The position numbers and the translations under genes were made by a program. The notes beneath the pieces are model-generated. The model was not told the DNA's origin. It saw only the letters and a list, made by a program, of their open reading frames with translations, and searched no databases. Positions 20,499 through 30,594 of a DNA stretch of 64,000 nucleotides are shown one piece after another; position 1 is the stretch's first letter; every line of letters begins with the position of its first letter. Source of the stretch: Pasteurella skyensis (lineage in GTDB: Bacteria; Pseudomonadota; Gammaproteobacteria; Enterobacterales; Pasteurellaceae); NCBI RefSeq assembly GCF_013377295.1, contig NZ_CP016180.1, positions 1,116,001 through 1,180,000 on the forward strand, written 5' to 3'.

Positions 20499-21086
20499 TT
20501 AACTGAATATCGCAACAAGTACCGCTACAATATTTTGGTAAAACATTGTTTTGGTTTTAACTTTTTGTACTTTTTCATTAAATGGAATTAACCATATTAA
20601 TAAATAATTTTGTATAAAATCTTGCTGTTTTTCAGAATCAGATTCTGTCACTAATTTATTCAAGATTTCCAAATAAACACCAATATGATCGCTGGGTTCT
20701 TTACTTTCTTGATTAAATTGCAATCCAAATTGTGTTAACAATGAATCCATATAGTTAAGGTTCGTTGCTAAATCCTCTTCTTCTAAATAAGCAGAAGCAT
20801 ACGGCAATGCACTACTTTCTCCATCAAGTAAGAAAAGTTGCGTAAAATCAGCTGCTAGCTCTAACTGACCATAAGGCATTTCATTGATTTGAGTTATATC
20901 AGATTTAATCTGTTGAACCTGTGATGAAAATCCTCGTTCAGATAACAGCTCAGATAATAATTCAAATAATGGCTCAAACGTACCTCGCTGATATTGTTTA
21001 AGCTGCTCTTCTGTAAGCTCGTGGCTTAGCAAACTGCCAAACCACGTGCAAAGAAATGCCTTTTCTTCTTTTGCTAAGTTAATCAT
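20499..21086 (-). CDS. torD: TorD-family chaperone for the TMAO/S-oxide reductase
   Basis: A 195-residue, mostly helical acidic protein of the TorD/DmsD cytoplasmic chaperone family. Recognisable parts are LCTWFGSLLSHELTEEQL near the N-terminus, QLELAADFTQLFLLDGESSALPYASAYLE in the middle and PSDHIGVYLEILNKL (the usual PxDHxxxxLE motif). It is 3 bp downstream of the reductase gene, whose apoprotein it would protect until molybdenum cofactor insertion and Tat export. Confidence 0.92.
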   Translation of the reverse strand: MINLAKEEKAFLCTWFGSLLSHELTEEQLKQYQRGTFEPLFELLSELLSERGFSSQVQQIKSDITQINEMPYGQLELAADFTQLFLLDGESSALPYASAYLEEEDLATNLNYMDSLLTQFGLQFNQESKEPSDHIGVYLEILNKLVTESDSEKQQDFIQNYLLIWLIPFNEKVQKVKTKTMFYQNIVAVLVAIFS

Positions 21087-21089
21087 ATT

Positions 21090-23570
21090 TTATGATAACT
21101 TAACTTCTGTTGGACCAGTAAAGCCATTTGGTGCTGGTGCATCACCTTGATATTTTTCAACATTCACAATACAAGTATTTGCCGATACTGCTTGAGCAAG
21201 CTCAGATGTACCAATATCTAATGTCATTGTATTTGGTGAACCATAGGTATCAATAGCACCGTCTTCTGCTCCTAATGGAGAGAACCAAGCCCCTTCTTGT
21301 AAACGTAATACACCACTTGGGAAGTTATCAGATAAATGTGCACCTACAATTGCTTGACCACGATCATTAAATACACGAACCAAATCACCGTGAGCAATAC
21401 CTAATTTTTTCGCATCTTCTGGGTTCATAAATAATGGCTCACGACCTTGAATTGCGTAAGTTTCACGTAACTCTTTTGATTGACACATTTGTGAGTGTAA
21501 ACGTTTATCAGGGTGAGCTGATTGTAACCAGAATGGATATTTATCTGATTTAGGACCGCCGTGTGAACGTTCTTCTTTTTCGAACCACATTGGGTGACCT
21601 TTACAGTTATTATACCCATACTCAGCAATCTTATTACTAAATATTTCAATAAAGCCTGATGGTGTACCTAATGCGTGTAATTCTGGATCTTCAATGAAGT
21701 CAGCGTGACGTACCCAAGGTTTACCTTCTGGGAATAACACATAACCTTTTTTCCAGAATTCTGCAAATGGAGGCATTTCAAATTTGCCATTATTCTCTTT
21801 ACGACAATCTTCGTAAAGTGACTCAACCCATTGCATTTCATCCATACCACGCGTATATTCTTTCTCTTTACCAAAACGTTTACAAAGATCTTTAAAGATC
21901 TCAAAGTCTGGACGAGACTCGTATAATGGCTCAACTAATTTTTCCATTTTAATCACACCACGTGCACTGTATGAGCCGTAACCATCAATATCATTACGTT
22001 CAAATGGTGTACAAGCTGGTAATACAATATCAGCAAAACGACAAGTTGCAGTCCAAGCATAATCAACAGAAATAACAGTTTCTAATTTTTTAAACGCTTC
22101 TTTCATTTTGTTATGTTGTGACTGACGATGCCACTGGTTACAACCAGAGAAGATAACCATTTTATATGGTGCATAAACCACTTTTTTACCGTTATAGTTA
22201 ATGGTTTCGCCAGCGTGAAGAATAGAATCTGTTGCTCTTGCCACAGGAATAACCGCACTATAACCTTTATAATCTTTGTTATCGTAAACAGGCTTTTGAC
22301 CTTCATCAATATTAAGAGGGAATGCACCTGGCATTGCCGCTCCTGAGCTTGATACACCCACTGAGCTATAATGGTGAGCATAACTGATACCACCACCTGG
22401 TAAACCAATTTGTCCTAACATTGATGCTAAAACAGCTGCCATCCAATATGGTTGTTCGCCGTGTTGTTGACGTTGAATTGCCCAACCAAAGATAAACTGT
22501 GTACGTTTACCGACTAATGAGCGAGTAAATTCACGGATTTTATCTGCTGGAATACCACAGATTTTTTCTGCCCATTCTGGTGTTTTTGCAACTTTATCTT
22601 CTGTTTCACCCATTAAGTATGGAACAAAATCTTCAAAACCTACGGTATAAGTATCAATAAAGTCTTCATTGTATAATTTTTCAGTATAAAGCACATACGC
22701 CATTGCCAACATCATCGCAACGTCTGTTTGTGGGTTGATATACTGATGTTCACAACCTAAGAAATTCTGTGTTTTTGTTTTAACAGGGTCAACAGAAATG
22801 ACATTTACGCCTTTTGCCGCAACTTTCTGTTTTAATTGTTCTAAATAAGCATAAGCTTCGTGAGTTTCACAGTTCCAACCTACTTGTAAGTTTTTAACAG
22901 GATCGCTTGACCAGAAAATGATATTTTCACTTTCTTTTAAGATTACGTCCCAAGACGTACCTTGTGAATAAACTTCGGTTGAACCTAAAACATAAGGAAG
23001 GATCACTTGCCCTGCACCAGTAGAATAGTCCCCAGCAGAAGTGACACTATGACCAAACATACCTACTGCACGATTCATATGGTTACCACAGCTGTGGAAT
23101 TGACCTGTTGAACGCCAACCTACGTTTGCCGTGTGTAATGCCCAAGGACCATAATTTTTTTGAACACGATCTAATTCTTGATAGAAATAATCTAACGCAT
23201 CATCCCAAGATACACGTACAAAACGGTTATCTCCACGGTTTTCAACACCGACCAATTTTTCAGGATTTTTACGGTTTTTAAGCCAATCTAAACGTACCAT
23301 AGGATAGCGAACACGGGCTTCACTATAAATTAATCCTTTAATACCTTTAAGCATTTCTGTTGGGTTTTTATCATACTCAAATGCTTTAACTGCACTTACT
23401 TTACCATTTTCAACTTTGGCACGGAATGCACCCCAGTGTGAACCGGTTAATTTCCATTCTGATGACTCTGCATTTGCAAAAGCACTTCTTGAAACAAGAA
23501 AGCTTGGCATTGAAAGAGTTGCAGCCATTGCCGAAGCACTGGTTAAAAACTGACGACGAGATTGTTGCAT
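21090..23570 (-). CDS. torZ: Periplasmic TMAO/biotin-sulfoxide-type molybdopterin reductase (TorZ/TorA-like)
   Basis: An 826-residue bis-MGD enzyme of the DMSO reductase family. The N-terminus has a twin-arginine signal ([16 protein letters not shown]...SRSAFA). [18 protein letters not shown] contains the serine that ligates molybdenum in TorA/DorA-type enzymes. No N-terminal [4Fe-4S] cysteine motif is seen, as expected for this subgroup. It is preceded by the pentaheme cytochrome gene and followed by torD, so electrons should pass from menaquinol via TorY to this reductase. The order torY-torZ matches E. coli torYZ; E. coli TorZ prefers broad N- and S-oxides, so the substrate is not certain to be TMAO. 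Confidence 0.94.
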   Translation of the reverse strand: MQQSRRQFLTSASAMAATLSMPSFLVSRSAFANAESSEWKLTGSHWGAFRAKVENGKVSAVKAFEYDKNPTEMLKGIKGLIYSEARVRYPMVRLDWLKNRKNPEKLVGVENRGDNRFVRVSWDDALDYFYQELDRVQKNYGPWALHTANVGWRSTGQFHSCGNHMNRAVGMFGHSVTSAGDYSTGAGQVILPYVLGSTEVYSQGTSWDVILKESENIIFWSSDPVKNLQVGWNCETHEAYAYLEQLKQKVAAKGVNVISVDPVKTKTQNFLGCEHQYINPQTDVAMMLAMAYVLYTEKLYNEDFIDTYTVGFEDFVPYLMGETEDKVAKTPEWAEKICGIPADKIREFTRSLVGKRTQFIFGWAIQRQQHGEQPYWMAAVLASMLGQIGLPGGGISYAHHYSSVGVSSSGAAMPGAFPLNIDEGQKPVYDNKDYKGYSAVIPVARATDSILHAGETINYNGKKVVYAPYKMVIFSGCNQWHRQSQHNKMKEAFKKLETVISVDYAWTATCRFADIVLPACTPFERNDIDGYGSYSARGVIKMEKLVEPLYESRPDFEIFKDLCKRFGKEKEYTRGMDEMQWVESLYEDCRKENNGKFEMPPFAEFWKKGYVLFPEGKPWVRHADFIEDPELHALGTPSGFIEIFSNKIAEYGYNNCKGHPMWFEKEERSHGGPKSDKYPFWLQSAHPDKRLHSQMCQSKELRETYAIQGREPLFMNPEDAKKLGIAHGDLVRVFNDRGQAIVGAHLSDNFPSGVLRLQEGAWFSPLGAEDGAIDTYGSPNTMTLDIGTSELAQAVSANTCIVNVEKYQGDAPAPNGFTGPTEVKLS

Positions 23571-23581
23571 AATGTTTCTCC

Positions 23582-24730
23582 TTATTTATTCGGATGTTTT
23601 TCAAAATCTGATGAGTGCATTTGTAAATAACGCAATACTTGTTTACCAGTTGTTTCATCTATACTAGTAAAGCCAACCATTCCATTAAATAAACCAATCC
23701 AAGTATTTGCATCAAAATGTGCAACATCTGGTTGCTTATGACAAACGCTACATTGTGTTTTATACACACCTTCTGCTTTCGCCCAAAGGCTATCAATGTT
23801 CTCTATTAACTGTGATTTTGCTACCCACGCTTGCAATTTAATTTTTTGCCATTTTAAACGAGTAACAGAATCTTTAACTTTTTCAAGTACTTCATATTGT
23901 TTTGGTTTTGTTTTCATAAACGCTTTTGTTAATACCGCATCGGTAATATTTTTACCCATTTCGTGATAACCAATACGTCCAAAACCTTTTGCTTTACGCC
24001 ATACGGTAAACTCAACTAAGTCAGACTTATCGCCTGATTTAACAAATTTCACAGGTACGGCCGTTTCTAAATAACCAATTTCCTGTTGCATATTTTCATC
24101 AGTGAATAATTTCGCACTTTCTTTCGTGAAATACGTTGTTCCTGCGGTTAAATCACTCACTGCCTCAACCTCTTTTGGTTTTGGTAAATGGTGCGAAATA
24201 CCTTTGTGACAATCAATACAACTTTGATCTTTTGCTGCCGCCGCTTTCATTACTTCACGTGCCGCAGGTTTCATTTCATCAAACTTCATACGATCATAAC
24301 GGTGGCAATTTTTACACGCTTGAGAACCATTTGCAGACATTCTTGCCCACTCTCTTTCCGCCATTTCTAAACGGTGTTTTTCAAAAGAACCTTCTTCATC
24401 ATATTTACCCGTCACTTCTGCAAACACTTCTTTAAGCGCTTCAATTTTACGAATATATTTGTCAATTTTCTTGTGTGGTACGTGACAATCTCCACAAGAA
24501 GCACTTACACCGAATTTATTTGAAAAATGAGATTTTTCTTTCAATTCTTCTAATGGTTGTTGCATTGAATGGCAACTTACACAAAACTCTTCAGTACTGG
24601 TTTCTTCCATTACCGTATTAAAAACTATCCAAGCAATAATACCTGCAATAGCACCTGTTACTAATAATACGCCTAATCCTAATTTAGACGGCTTAAAGAA
24701 AAAATTCTTTAACCAATGAAATACTTTCAT
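23582..24730 (-). CDS. torY: Pentaheme c-type cytochrome TorY (NapC/NirT family)
   Basis: A 382-residue membrane-anchored multiheme cytochrome. A single N-terminal membrane helix ([21 protein letters not shown]) is followed by four NapC-type heme motifs CVSCH, CGDCH, CKNCH and CIDCH and a fifth, C-terminal CSVCH in the TorC/TorY-specific extension. The ATG at 24730 is preferred over an upstream TTG because GGGGTG precedes it. It is 11 bp upstream of torZ and depends on the ccm genes encoded downstream for heme attachment. Confidence 0.95.
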   Translation of the reverse strand: MKVFHWLKNFFFKPSKLGLGVLLVTGAIAGIIAWIVFNTVMEETSTEEFCVSCHSMQQPLEELKEKSHFSNKFGVSASCGDCHVPHKKIDKYIRKIEALKEVFAEVTGKYDEEGSFEKHRLEMAEREWARMSANGSQACKNCHRYDRMKFDEMKPAAREVMKAAAAKDQSCIDCHKGISHHLPKPKEVEAVSDLTAGTTYFTKESAKLFTDENMQQEIGYLETAVPVKFVKSGDKSDLVEFTVWRKAKGFGRIGYHEMGKNITDAVLTKAFMKTKPKQYEVLEKVKDSVTRLKWQKIKLQAWVAKSQLIENIDSLWAKAEGVYKTQCSVCHKQPDVAHFDANTWIGLFNGMVGFTSIDETTGKQVLRYLQMHSSDFEKHPNK

Positions 24731-24856
24731 TGAACACCCCAACTTAAAAATAAAAAATAAACTTACTGGCTAAAACCAGTAATAAAAAATAAATAATATT
24801 AACTTTGCATTATACAGTTATAATTATAGATATATAGCTAGATACCTTAATAAAAG

Positions 24857-24870
24857 TTGTTTAAAATCAA
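24857..24870. promoter_or_regulatory. FNR-like box upstream of torY
   Basis: TTGTTTAAAATCAA matches the FNR consensus TTGAT-N4-ATCAA at 9 of 10 defined positions. Its centre is about 134 bp upstream of the torY start, with AT-rich -10-like sequence roughly 30 bp downstream on the minus strand. Anaerobic activation of torYZ is inferred, not shown. Confidence 0.45.
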
Positions 24871-24908
24871 ACAATCTTTGTTTAATAATAAAGTATTGCT
24901 TCTATTAT

Positions 24909-24965
24909 AAGCGGTTACATTTTGAATAAAATTTGCAAATTTTATGGAAAATATTACCGCTTACT
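24909..24965. terminator. Inverted pair of uptake-signal cores between moeB and torY, hairpin/terminator-like
   Basis: AAGCGGT at 24909-24915 is paired with ACCGCTT at 24956-24962, and the arms extend over about 15 bp with two mismatches. Between them lies a perfect 20-bp palindrome ATAAAATTTGCAAATTTTAT, the AT-rich part of an extended uptake signal. It lies just past the moeB stop and could act as that operon's end. Confidence 0.6.
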
Positions 24966-24974
24966 CTACAAACT

Positions 24975-26018
24975 TTACCAATCTTCTTGATAAGTAAACG
25001 TTTGACTAAATCCACTATATTGTAAATATTTCACAAGACTTTTACTTCTTGTGCCATTGCTACAAATAAAAATATAGGATTTAGACTTTGATAGAAAATC
25101 ACTTGGATTATCTAATAATTGATCTGGCGTAAAATGGGCTGTCGCATATTCACAAGGTTTTGTATTCACTTCATTTTCACGACGAATATCAATAATTTCA
25201 TACCCCTGTTCCAATGCTTCGCTTAATTCCCCTTGAAAAACTAAATTTGCTGTATATCGCTCAACAATCGCTTTATCACTCTGCGAATGACAACAATCGT
25301 GATCAAAAGGAATAGTAATTTTATTTAAACTCAACGAATAAAAATCAAAATGATAAAGCACACTTTCCGCCACAGGATAAAATCCTGAAAGTAGCTTAAT
25401 CGTTTCTAAGGCTTGCAAACAACCCATCGTACCTGGAACAGGACCTAATACTCCAAGAATATCGCAACTTCCTGTTACTTCTACACCTTCTGGCCACATA
25501 CAACGGAAACAGCTAAATGGCTGATCTTGTTGTGGGATCATCGTAAATAGTTGCCCTGTCATTGCAGAGGCATTTGCGAAGATAACGGGGATTTGGCGTA
25601 AAATCGCGACATCATTTAGCATATAGCTAAAAGACAACATATCCGTACAATCTAACACCACATCATATTGTGAGATTAAACGTAATAATGTTTGCACATC
25701 TAATGACGAACCGATGGCTTTTACATCTAACTGCGGGTTACGTGCCAATAAATATTGCTTAACCGTTTCTGCTTTATTGTTACCTAAATCATTTTGGGTA
25801 AACAACGTTTGACGGTGCAAATTACTTGGTTCGATATCATCATAATCAACAATCGTAATATGCCCAATACCTGACATTGCTAAATAACTGACCGCCGTTG
25901 TTGCTAGCCCACCTGCTCCAATAACTAATACTCGACTGTTATTTAATTGCTGTTGCTTCTCCGCCGTCATTCCTTTTACAAGTAATTGACGAGAAACATC
26001 AAGGGTTGAATGTTGCAT
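24975..26018 (-). CDS. moeB: Molybdopterin-synthase adenylyltransferase MoeB with C-terminal rhodanese domain
   Basis: A 347-residue ThiF/E1-like protein. The nucleotide-binding loop is VLVIGAGGLATTAVSYLAMSGIGH, followed by DYDDIEPSNLHRQTLF, DCTDMLS, the zinc pair CFRC and the MoeB signature GVLGPVPGTMGCLQALETIKLL. Residues from about 260 form a rhodanese-like domain with EIIDIRRENE and the candidate catalytic cysteine in FICSNGTRSKSL. E. coli MoeB lacks this domain; MoeZ/MOCS3-type proteins have it. It would adenylate and possibly also thiolate MoaD. It is the last gene of the Moco operon. Confidence 0.93.
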   Translation of the reverse strand: MQHSTLDVSRQLLVKGMTAEKQQQLNNSRVLVIGAGGLATTAVSYLAMSGIGHITIVDYDDIEPSNLHRQTLFTQNDLGNNKAETVKQYLLARNPQLDVKAIGSSLDVQTLLRLISQYDVVLDCTDMLSFSYMLNDVAILRQIPVIFANASAMTGQLFTMIPQQDQPFSCFRCMWPEGVEVTGSCDILGVLGPVPGTMGCLQALETIKLLSGFYPVAESVLYHFDFYSLSLNKITIPFDHDCCHSQSDKAIVERYTANLVFQGELSEALEQGYEIIDIRRENEVNTKPCEYATAHFTPDQLLDNPSDFLSKSKSYIFICSNGTRSKSLVKYLQYSGFSQTFTYQEDW

Positions 26019-26021
26019 AAA

Positions 26022-26450
26022 CTAAGGTCGGCTCTCAATATTTGAAACCCACTCGTGCGTTTCTTTGTCTAAATAAAACTCTTTTTTCCAGATCGGCACA
26101 TCGGCTTTCAAGGTGTTAATAATATACTGACAAGCTTCAAAGGTTGCCCCACGATGTTTGGCACTCACGCCAACCCACACCGCTAAATCGCCAATCGCTA
26201 ATTTACCCACACGATGAATACAAATTGCCTCTTCAATATCAAACAGCTCTTTTGCTTGGGCTACGATTTTCTCGCCTGTGGCAACGGCTAATTCTTCATA
26301 CGCACTGTATTCCAACCCACGCACTTGATTGTCGTTATTATGATTTCTTACCCAGCCTTCAAAACTACAATAACCGCCACATTCATCTAAACGTAGCTCT
26401 TTTTTGTAGCTTTCAATATCAAATTCTTCGGATTTAATTAAAAACATCAT
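26022..26450 (-). CDS. moaE: Molybdopterin synthase catalytic subunit MoaE
   Basis: A 142-residue large subunit of molybdopterin synthase, which transfers sulfur from MoaD thiocarboxylate to cyclic pyranopterin monophosphate. Family features are GGYCSFEGWVRNHNN, LEYSAYEELA, ICIHRVGKLAIGDLAVWVGVSAKHRGATFEACQYIIN and the catalytic-lysine region DVPIWKKE. Its start overlaps the moaD stop by 1 nt. Confidence 0.96.
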   Translation of the reverse strand: MMFLIKSEEFDIESYKKELRLDECGGYCSFEGWVRNHNNDNQVRGLEYSAYEELAVATGEKIVAQAKELFDIEEAICIHRVGKLAIGDLAVWVGVSAKHRGATFEACQYIINTLKADVPIWKKEFYLDKETHEWVSNIESRP

Positions 26451-26707
26451 TAGCCCCCTGCCACTGGTGGAATAAATGCTACAATATCATTTGGCATAAT
26501 AACCGTATCCCAAGCGGTAAACTGATGATTCACGCTTACTCGTACTTGTTTTTGAGATAACTCAACACCTAGCTCTGTACAAATATTGCTAAACAACATT
26601 TCAGCGGTTAGGTTGTCACTTAACGGGCGTATTTCTTCTGCTTTATTCGCCTTTTCTTGAAAAACCGCAAAATATAAAATTTTAAAGGTATTATTTGATA
26701 CAGACAT
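26450..26707 (-). CDS. moaD: Molybdopterin synthase sulfur carrier MoaD
   Basis: An 85-residue ubiquitin-fold sulfur carrier. It ends in the required FIPPVAGG, whose terminal glycine is thiocarboxylated. It overlaps moaC by 17 nt at its start and moaE by 1 nt at its end, indicating coupled translation. Confidence 0.96.
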   Translation of the reverse strand: MSVSNNTFKILYFAVFQEKANKAEEIRPLSDNLTAEMLFSNICTELGVELSQKQVRVSVNHQFTAWDTVIMPNDIVAFIPPVAGG

Positions 26708-27167
26708 CTTTTTTGCCCCCTGTTTTTTCTAATAAGCGAACGTCTTCAATAATCATATTGTGCGTTAATGCCTTACACATATCATAAACCGTTAAAGCAG
26801 CAACGCTAGCTGCGGTTAAAGCTTCCATTTCAATCCCAGTTTTATGGGTCACTTCCGCAGAGGTATAAATGGTTAAAACAGGCTCAGTTTCTGAATATTC
26901 AAAAGAGACTTCGCATTTTTCCAAAGGTAATGGATGGCAAAGTGGAATTAAATTTGACGTTTGTTTTGCTCCCATAATCCCTGCAATTCGTGCGATACCT
27001 TCGATTGAGCCTTTTGGGGTTTGACGATCATTTTCCAAAATAATTTGATAAATATCTTGTGGAAAACGGATTTTGGCCATCGCTTTGGCTGTGCGGTGTG
27101 TGGCAACTTTATTGCTCACGCCCACCATATTTGCATTTCCATTATTATCTAAATGCGTAAAATTCAT
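26691..27167 (-). CDS. moaC: Cyclic pyranopterin monophosphate synthase MoaC
   Basis: A 158-residue enzyme that converts the MoaA product to cPMP. Conserved sections are MVGVSNKVATHRTAKA, GIMGAKQTSNLIPLCHPLPL with the active-site histidine, and the substrate-binding KTGIEMEALTAASVAALTVYDMCKA followed by KTGGKKD. It lies 4 bp after mobA. Confidence 0.97.
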   Translation of the reverse strand: MNFTHLDNNGNANMVGVSNKVATHRTAKAMAKIRFPQDIYQIILENDRQTPKGSIEGIARIAGIMGAKQTSNLIPLCHPLPLEKCEVSFEYSETEPVLTIYTSAEVTHKTGIEMEALTAASVAALTVYDMCKALTHNMIIEDVRLLEKTGGKKDVCIK

Positions 27168-27171
27168 TATT

Positions 27172-27804
27172 TTAACCTATATTTTTTCTATATTGCGTGT
27201 ACTGTTGCTTTGCATTCTCAAACTGCTCTGGCGTATTAAAATTACAACATAAACTCACAGAATCTGGCAATTCAATTTCTTTCATCTTAAATTGATCACA
27301 AAATGGCATTACTCTACGATTGCCAGCTAATAAATAATCTTTTAAATCCTTCACCAACGATGTGTGATATAAACCCACCAATGGCAATAACTTGTGATTT
27401 TTTAATAAAATTGTTTTTGTTTGTGTATCTTGATTTGCATCGATTTCATCGATCGCTTGCTGAAATAAATCAATAATTTCTGACGGTAACAACAACGCAT
27501 CACAGCTATATACCCACAACCACTGCCGATTTGCTAAATAGCTCTGCTCTAACACAGGTTGAATGGCAGATAATGCCCCTGACTTATTCAGCAATAAATC
27601 AGGGGATAACGTAATATTCTGCGTTGCAATTTCTGAATAAGTGTAATCATCAGCACATACAAAAGTGGCTAAGCCTAATTGACAAGCGTCTTGCACTAAT
27701 CTTGAAAGCAAGGTTTCGCCTTCAAAAAGTAGCTGTGCTTTATTCTGCCCCATTCGGCGGCTGTTGCCACCTGCTAAAATGGCGATATGTGCTAATTTAT
27801 TCAT
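27172..27804 (-). CDS. mobA: Molybdenum cofactor guanylyltransferase MobA
   Basis: A 210-residue nucleotidyltransferase that adds GMP to molybdopterin to make MGD, the cofactor form used by the torZ product. The GTP-binding loop ILAGGNSRRMGQNKAQL is at the N-terminus, and SPDLLLNKSGALSAIQ and WLWVYSCDALLLP supply the remaining family motifs (the usual D-x-P is C-D-A-L here). In E. coli mobA is elsewhere; here it is embedded between moaB and moaC. Confidence 0.93.
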   Translation of the reverse strand: MNKLAHIAILAGGNSRRMGQNKAQLLFEGETLLSRLVQDACQLGLATFVCADDYTYSEIATQNITLSPDLLLNKSGALSAIQPVLEQSYLANRQWLWVYSCDALLLPSEIIDLFQQAIDEIDANQDTQTKTILLKNHKLLPLVGLYHTSLVKDLKDYLLAGNRRVMPFCDQFKMKEIELPDSVSLCCNFNTPEQFENAKQQYTQYRKNIG

Positions 27805-27822
27805 TCTTACTCTTTACAAAAA

Positions 27823-28341
27823 TTATTTGATAAATCTAACGTGTGGCACAAAGTTGCAAGGTTTAGTTCTTGCATCTAATTGATTTTCTAAAATATCGCC
27901 CCACGCTGTTTTACACGCCCCAGTTGAACCTGGAATGGCAAAAATCAAAGTACGATTTGCCACACCTGCTACGGCACGTGATTGAATCGTTGATAATTGA
28001 ACCGTATTTTGTGAACATTGACGGAATACTTCGCCAAAGCCATCAACAGTTTTATCAAATAAAATGCTCACCGCTTCTGGGGTAATATCTTTATCGTAAA
28101 AACCTGTACCACCTGTGATAATCACAACTTGGCATTCTTTATCCGCAATCCATTGACTTACAATTGCACGAATATCATAAAGATGATCGGTACACAATTT
28201 ACGTTCATATAAATTATGTCCTGCTTTTAATAACGACTCTTGTAAGTAATCGCCTGACGTATCTTCCGCAAAAGTACGGGTATCCGATACCGTTAAAATG
28301 GCGATATTTAATGGTTCAAATTGTTTTCCACCGTCGTGCAT
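27823..28341 (-). CDS. moaB: Molybdopterin adenylyltransferase-like protein MoaB
   Basis: A 172-residue MoaB/Mog-fold protein. The motif VVIITGGTGFYDKDITPEAV is the MPT-binding signature and IFAIPGSTGACKTAWGDIL the second conserved block. The start is the ATG at 28341 with GGAGG 8 nt upstream inside the end of moaA; the frame extends a little further through a TTG. Whether it performs the Mog reaction here is unclear: no separate mog is present in the window. Confidence 0.92.
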   Translation of the reverse strand: MHDGGKQFEPLNIAILTVSDTRTFAEDTSGDYLQESLLKAGHNLYERKLCTDHLYDIRAIVSQWIADKECQVVIITGGTGFYDKDITPEAVSILFDKTVDGFGEVFRQCSQNTVQLSTIQSRAVAGVANRTLIFAIPGSTGACKTAWGDILENQLDARTKPCNFVPHVRFIK

Positions 28342-28345
28342 TTTC

Positions 28346-29353
28346 TTATCCTCCAATCATAGATAAATTTGTAATTAAGCCAGAATTGTTCTCGTGTAAA
28401 TGGTGCATTTCTGGTTTTTGTGGCATTAAATTTTGTAAATAATTGATCAAATCTGACCGCTTTCCATCCGCCAAATAAGGACGAATATTAAACGCACAAC
28501 TGTCAAACAAACATAAATGCAAGTTTCCCATTGCGGTTACTCTTAAACGGTTACAATTTTTACAAAAATCTTTGCTATAAGGTGCTATCACGCCCATTCG
28601 TCCCATATAATCAGGGTGAGCATATTCTACGGCTGGACCTGCGTCTTTACCTCGTGGCAACGCCGTCCAACCTTCTCTTTCTAAAATTTTTACAATGCGA
28701 CTCGCACTTAAATGCGAATTTTCAAATAATAAATTATTCTCAGCGGTTTGCATTAACTCAATAAAGCGGAAGCTGATCGGTTTATCCTTGATAAATGCCA
28801 AAACACTGTGAAGTTGCTGAACGCCACTTTCTTTCAACAATACCGCATTCAGTTTAATCGGTAACGGCTTATAATCCATTATCAAATCAATTGCTCTTAA
28901 AATCGATCCCAAAGAACGTCGCCCCGTGATCTGCTCAAAGGTATCTTCGTCTAAACTATCCACGCTGATATTGATCTGATTCAGTCCTGAGTCGATCCAC
29001 TTTTTATAATGTTGCTCCAACTTCCAACCGTTAGTCGTTAAAGCGACTTTTTCAATATTCTCTGGTCGCTGACAAACTTGGATAATCTCGTTAATGTCTT
29101 TTCTTAACGTTGGCTCGCCACCTGTTAAACGGATCTTCTTTGTGCCTAAATCCGCAAAAGTTGAAACCAAATTATCAATTTCAGATACCGTTAATTCATT
29201 CTTCGGCTTCTTTCCTTGATAACCATCAGGCAAGCAATAATTACATTTAAAATTACATAAATCAGTGACTGACAAGCGTAAATAACTCAATCTCCGCTGA
29301 AATAAATCAGTTAAAGGGGCTGATTTATTATCAGACTCGGTAAGATTTCTCAT
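28346..29353 (-). CDS. moaA: GTP 3',8-cyclase MoaA (radical SAM)
   Basis: A 335-residue radical SAM enzyme, the first step of molybdenum cofactor synthesis. The SAM-cluster motif is CNFKCNYC, followed by KIRLTGGEPTLRKDI. The second, C-terminal [4Fe-4S] cluster that binds substrate is represented by FCKNCNRLRVTAMGNLHLCLF. The carboxy end lacks the usual double-glycine exactly at the tail but reads SMIGG, matching the conserved C-terminal GG. It lies 8 bp after moeA. Confidence 0.97.
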   Translation of the reverse strand: MRNLTESDNKSAPLTDLFQRRLSYLRLSVTDLCNFKCNYCLPDGYQGKKPKNELTVSEIDNLVSTFADLGTKKIRLTGGEPTLRKDINEIIQVCQRPENIEKVALTTNGWKLEQHYKKWIDSGLNQINISVDSLDEDTFEQITGRRSLGSILRAIDLIMDYKPLPIKLNAVLLKESGVQQLHSVLAFIKDKPISFRFIELMQTAENNLLFENSHLSASRIVKILEREGWTALPRGKDAGPAVEYAHPDYMGRMGVIAPYSKDFCKNCNRLRVTAMGNLHLCLFDSCAFNIRPYLADGKRSDLINYLQNLMPQKPEMHHLHENNSGLITNLSMIGG

Positions 29354-29361
29354 TTACACCT

Positions 29362-30594
29362 CTACAAAAATTTGCCGTTTAAAGGGAAAATCTCAACATA
29401 TTCCTCTTTTTCAAATTCAGCTTTCTCTGCTGGCAAATAGACAAATGCATTTGCTTGGCTTAACTGATAAATACGGTGTGAATCTTGTGAGAATTGCGTG
29501 TAAACCACCCAATCATTATTTGCGTCTTTCTCAACAAAACCACGTTGTAATTCAGTACGACCTGAACGACGTTTAATTTCATTGCCTAATTTTGCTTTTA
29601 CGCTTAATTTCGGCAAGGTTACACCAAAATATTGATAAATTGCGGGTAGTAAGAATAAGGTTGCACTGATTGTGGTTGAAAGTGGATTACCTGGTAAGCC
29701 AAAATAACGTGCCTTGCCTAAATGCCCAAACACAAAAGGTTTTCCTGGCTTTAATGCCACTTTATATTGCACGATATTACCAAGTTTGCTCACGCAATCT
29801 TTTAAGAAATCATAATCCCCAACAGACACGCCGCCAGAGGTTACAACAATGTCATTTTCACTCGCTGCTTTTTCTAAAATACGACTAATTTCATCAGGAT
29901 TGTCTTTGATAATGCCGTAATCATTGATGATAACAGGGAAAGATTGTAATAATGCTTTAACGGTTGGACGGTTTGAATCGTAGATTTGCCCTTTTTGTAA
30001 TTCTTCACCCGCTTCACGCAACTCATCGCCTGTTGAGAAAACTGCAACTTTTAACGACGCATAGACTTTCACTGTTGCATAACCAACACTTGCTAATAAA
30101 GGAATATCAGTAACAGAAATACAATGTCCTGCTTTTAATACCGCTACCCCCTTAGACACTTCCTCGCCTTCACGACGGATATTATTGCCCAAAGGTTGCT
30201 CTTTCATTAGCTTAATTGTGATTTTATTTTCTGCTTCTTCACGCTGAACATTCTCTTGCATTACCACACAATCGGTATTTTCAGGAATTACTGCCCCCGT
30301 CATAATACGCACGCATTCACCAGAACCTAACACGCCATCAAAAGGTTTTCCTGCGATAGATTCTCCAATACAGACAAATTCACTTTTTTCTTGAAAATTT
30401 TGCTCACTTGAGTGTAATGCATAGCCATCCATTGCGGATACTGATGACGTTGGAATATTGATACTAGAGATAATATCATCACTTAATACTCTACCAATCG
30501 CATTAAGTAATTCAACCTCTTCAGTTTGTGTGTTCTTAGGGATACTTGTTATATCCTCTATAATAATGCGACGTAGCTCTTCAACGTGAATCAT
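29362..30594 (-). CDS. moeA: Molybdopterin molybdenumtransferase MoeA
   Basis: A 410-residue enzyme inserting molybdate into adenylated molybdopterin. Hallmarks are SAMDGYALH near residue 52, the RIMTGAVIPENTDCVVMQE block, VFSTGDELRE and the catalytic TSGGVSVGDYDFLKD, then KPGKPFVFG and GLPGNPLS. It is the promoter-proximal gene of the eight-gene minus-strand operon moeA-moaA-moaB-mobA-moaC-moaD-moaE-moeB. Confidence 0.97.
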   Translation of the reverse strand: MIHVEELRRIIIEDITSIPKNTQTEEVELLNAIGRVLSDDIISSINIPTSSVSAMDGYALHSSEQNFQEKSEFVCIGESIAGKPFDGVLGSGECVRIMTGAVIPENTDCVVMQENVQREEAENKITIKLMKEQPLGNNIRREGEEVSKGVAVLKAGHCISVTDIPLLASVGYATVKVYASLKVAVFSTGDELREAGEELQKGQIYDSNRPTVKALLQSFPVIINDYGIIKDNPDEISRILEKAASENDIVVTSGGVSVGDYDFLKDCVSKLGNIVQYKVALKPGKPFVFGHLGKARYFGLPGNPLSTTISATLFLLPAIYQYFGVTLPKLSVKAKLGNEIKRRSGRTELQRGFVEKDANNDWVVYTQFSQDSHRIYQLSQANAFVYLPAEKAEFEKEEYVEIFPLNGKFL

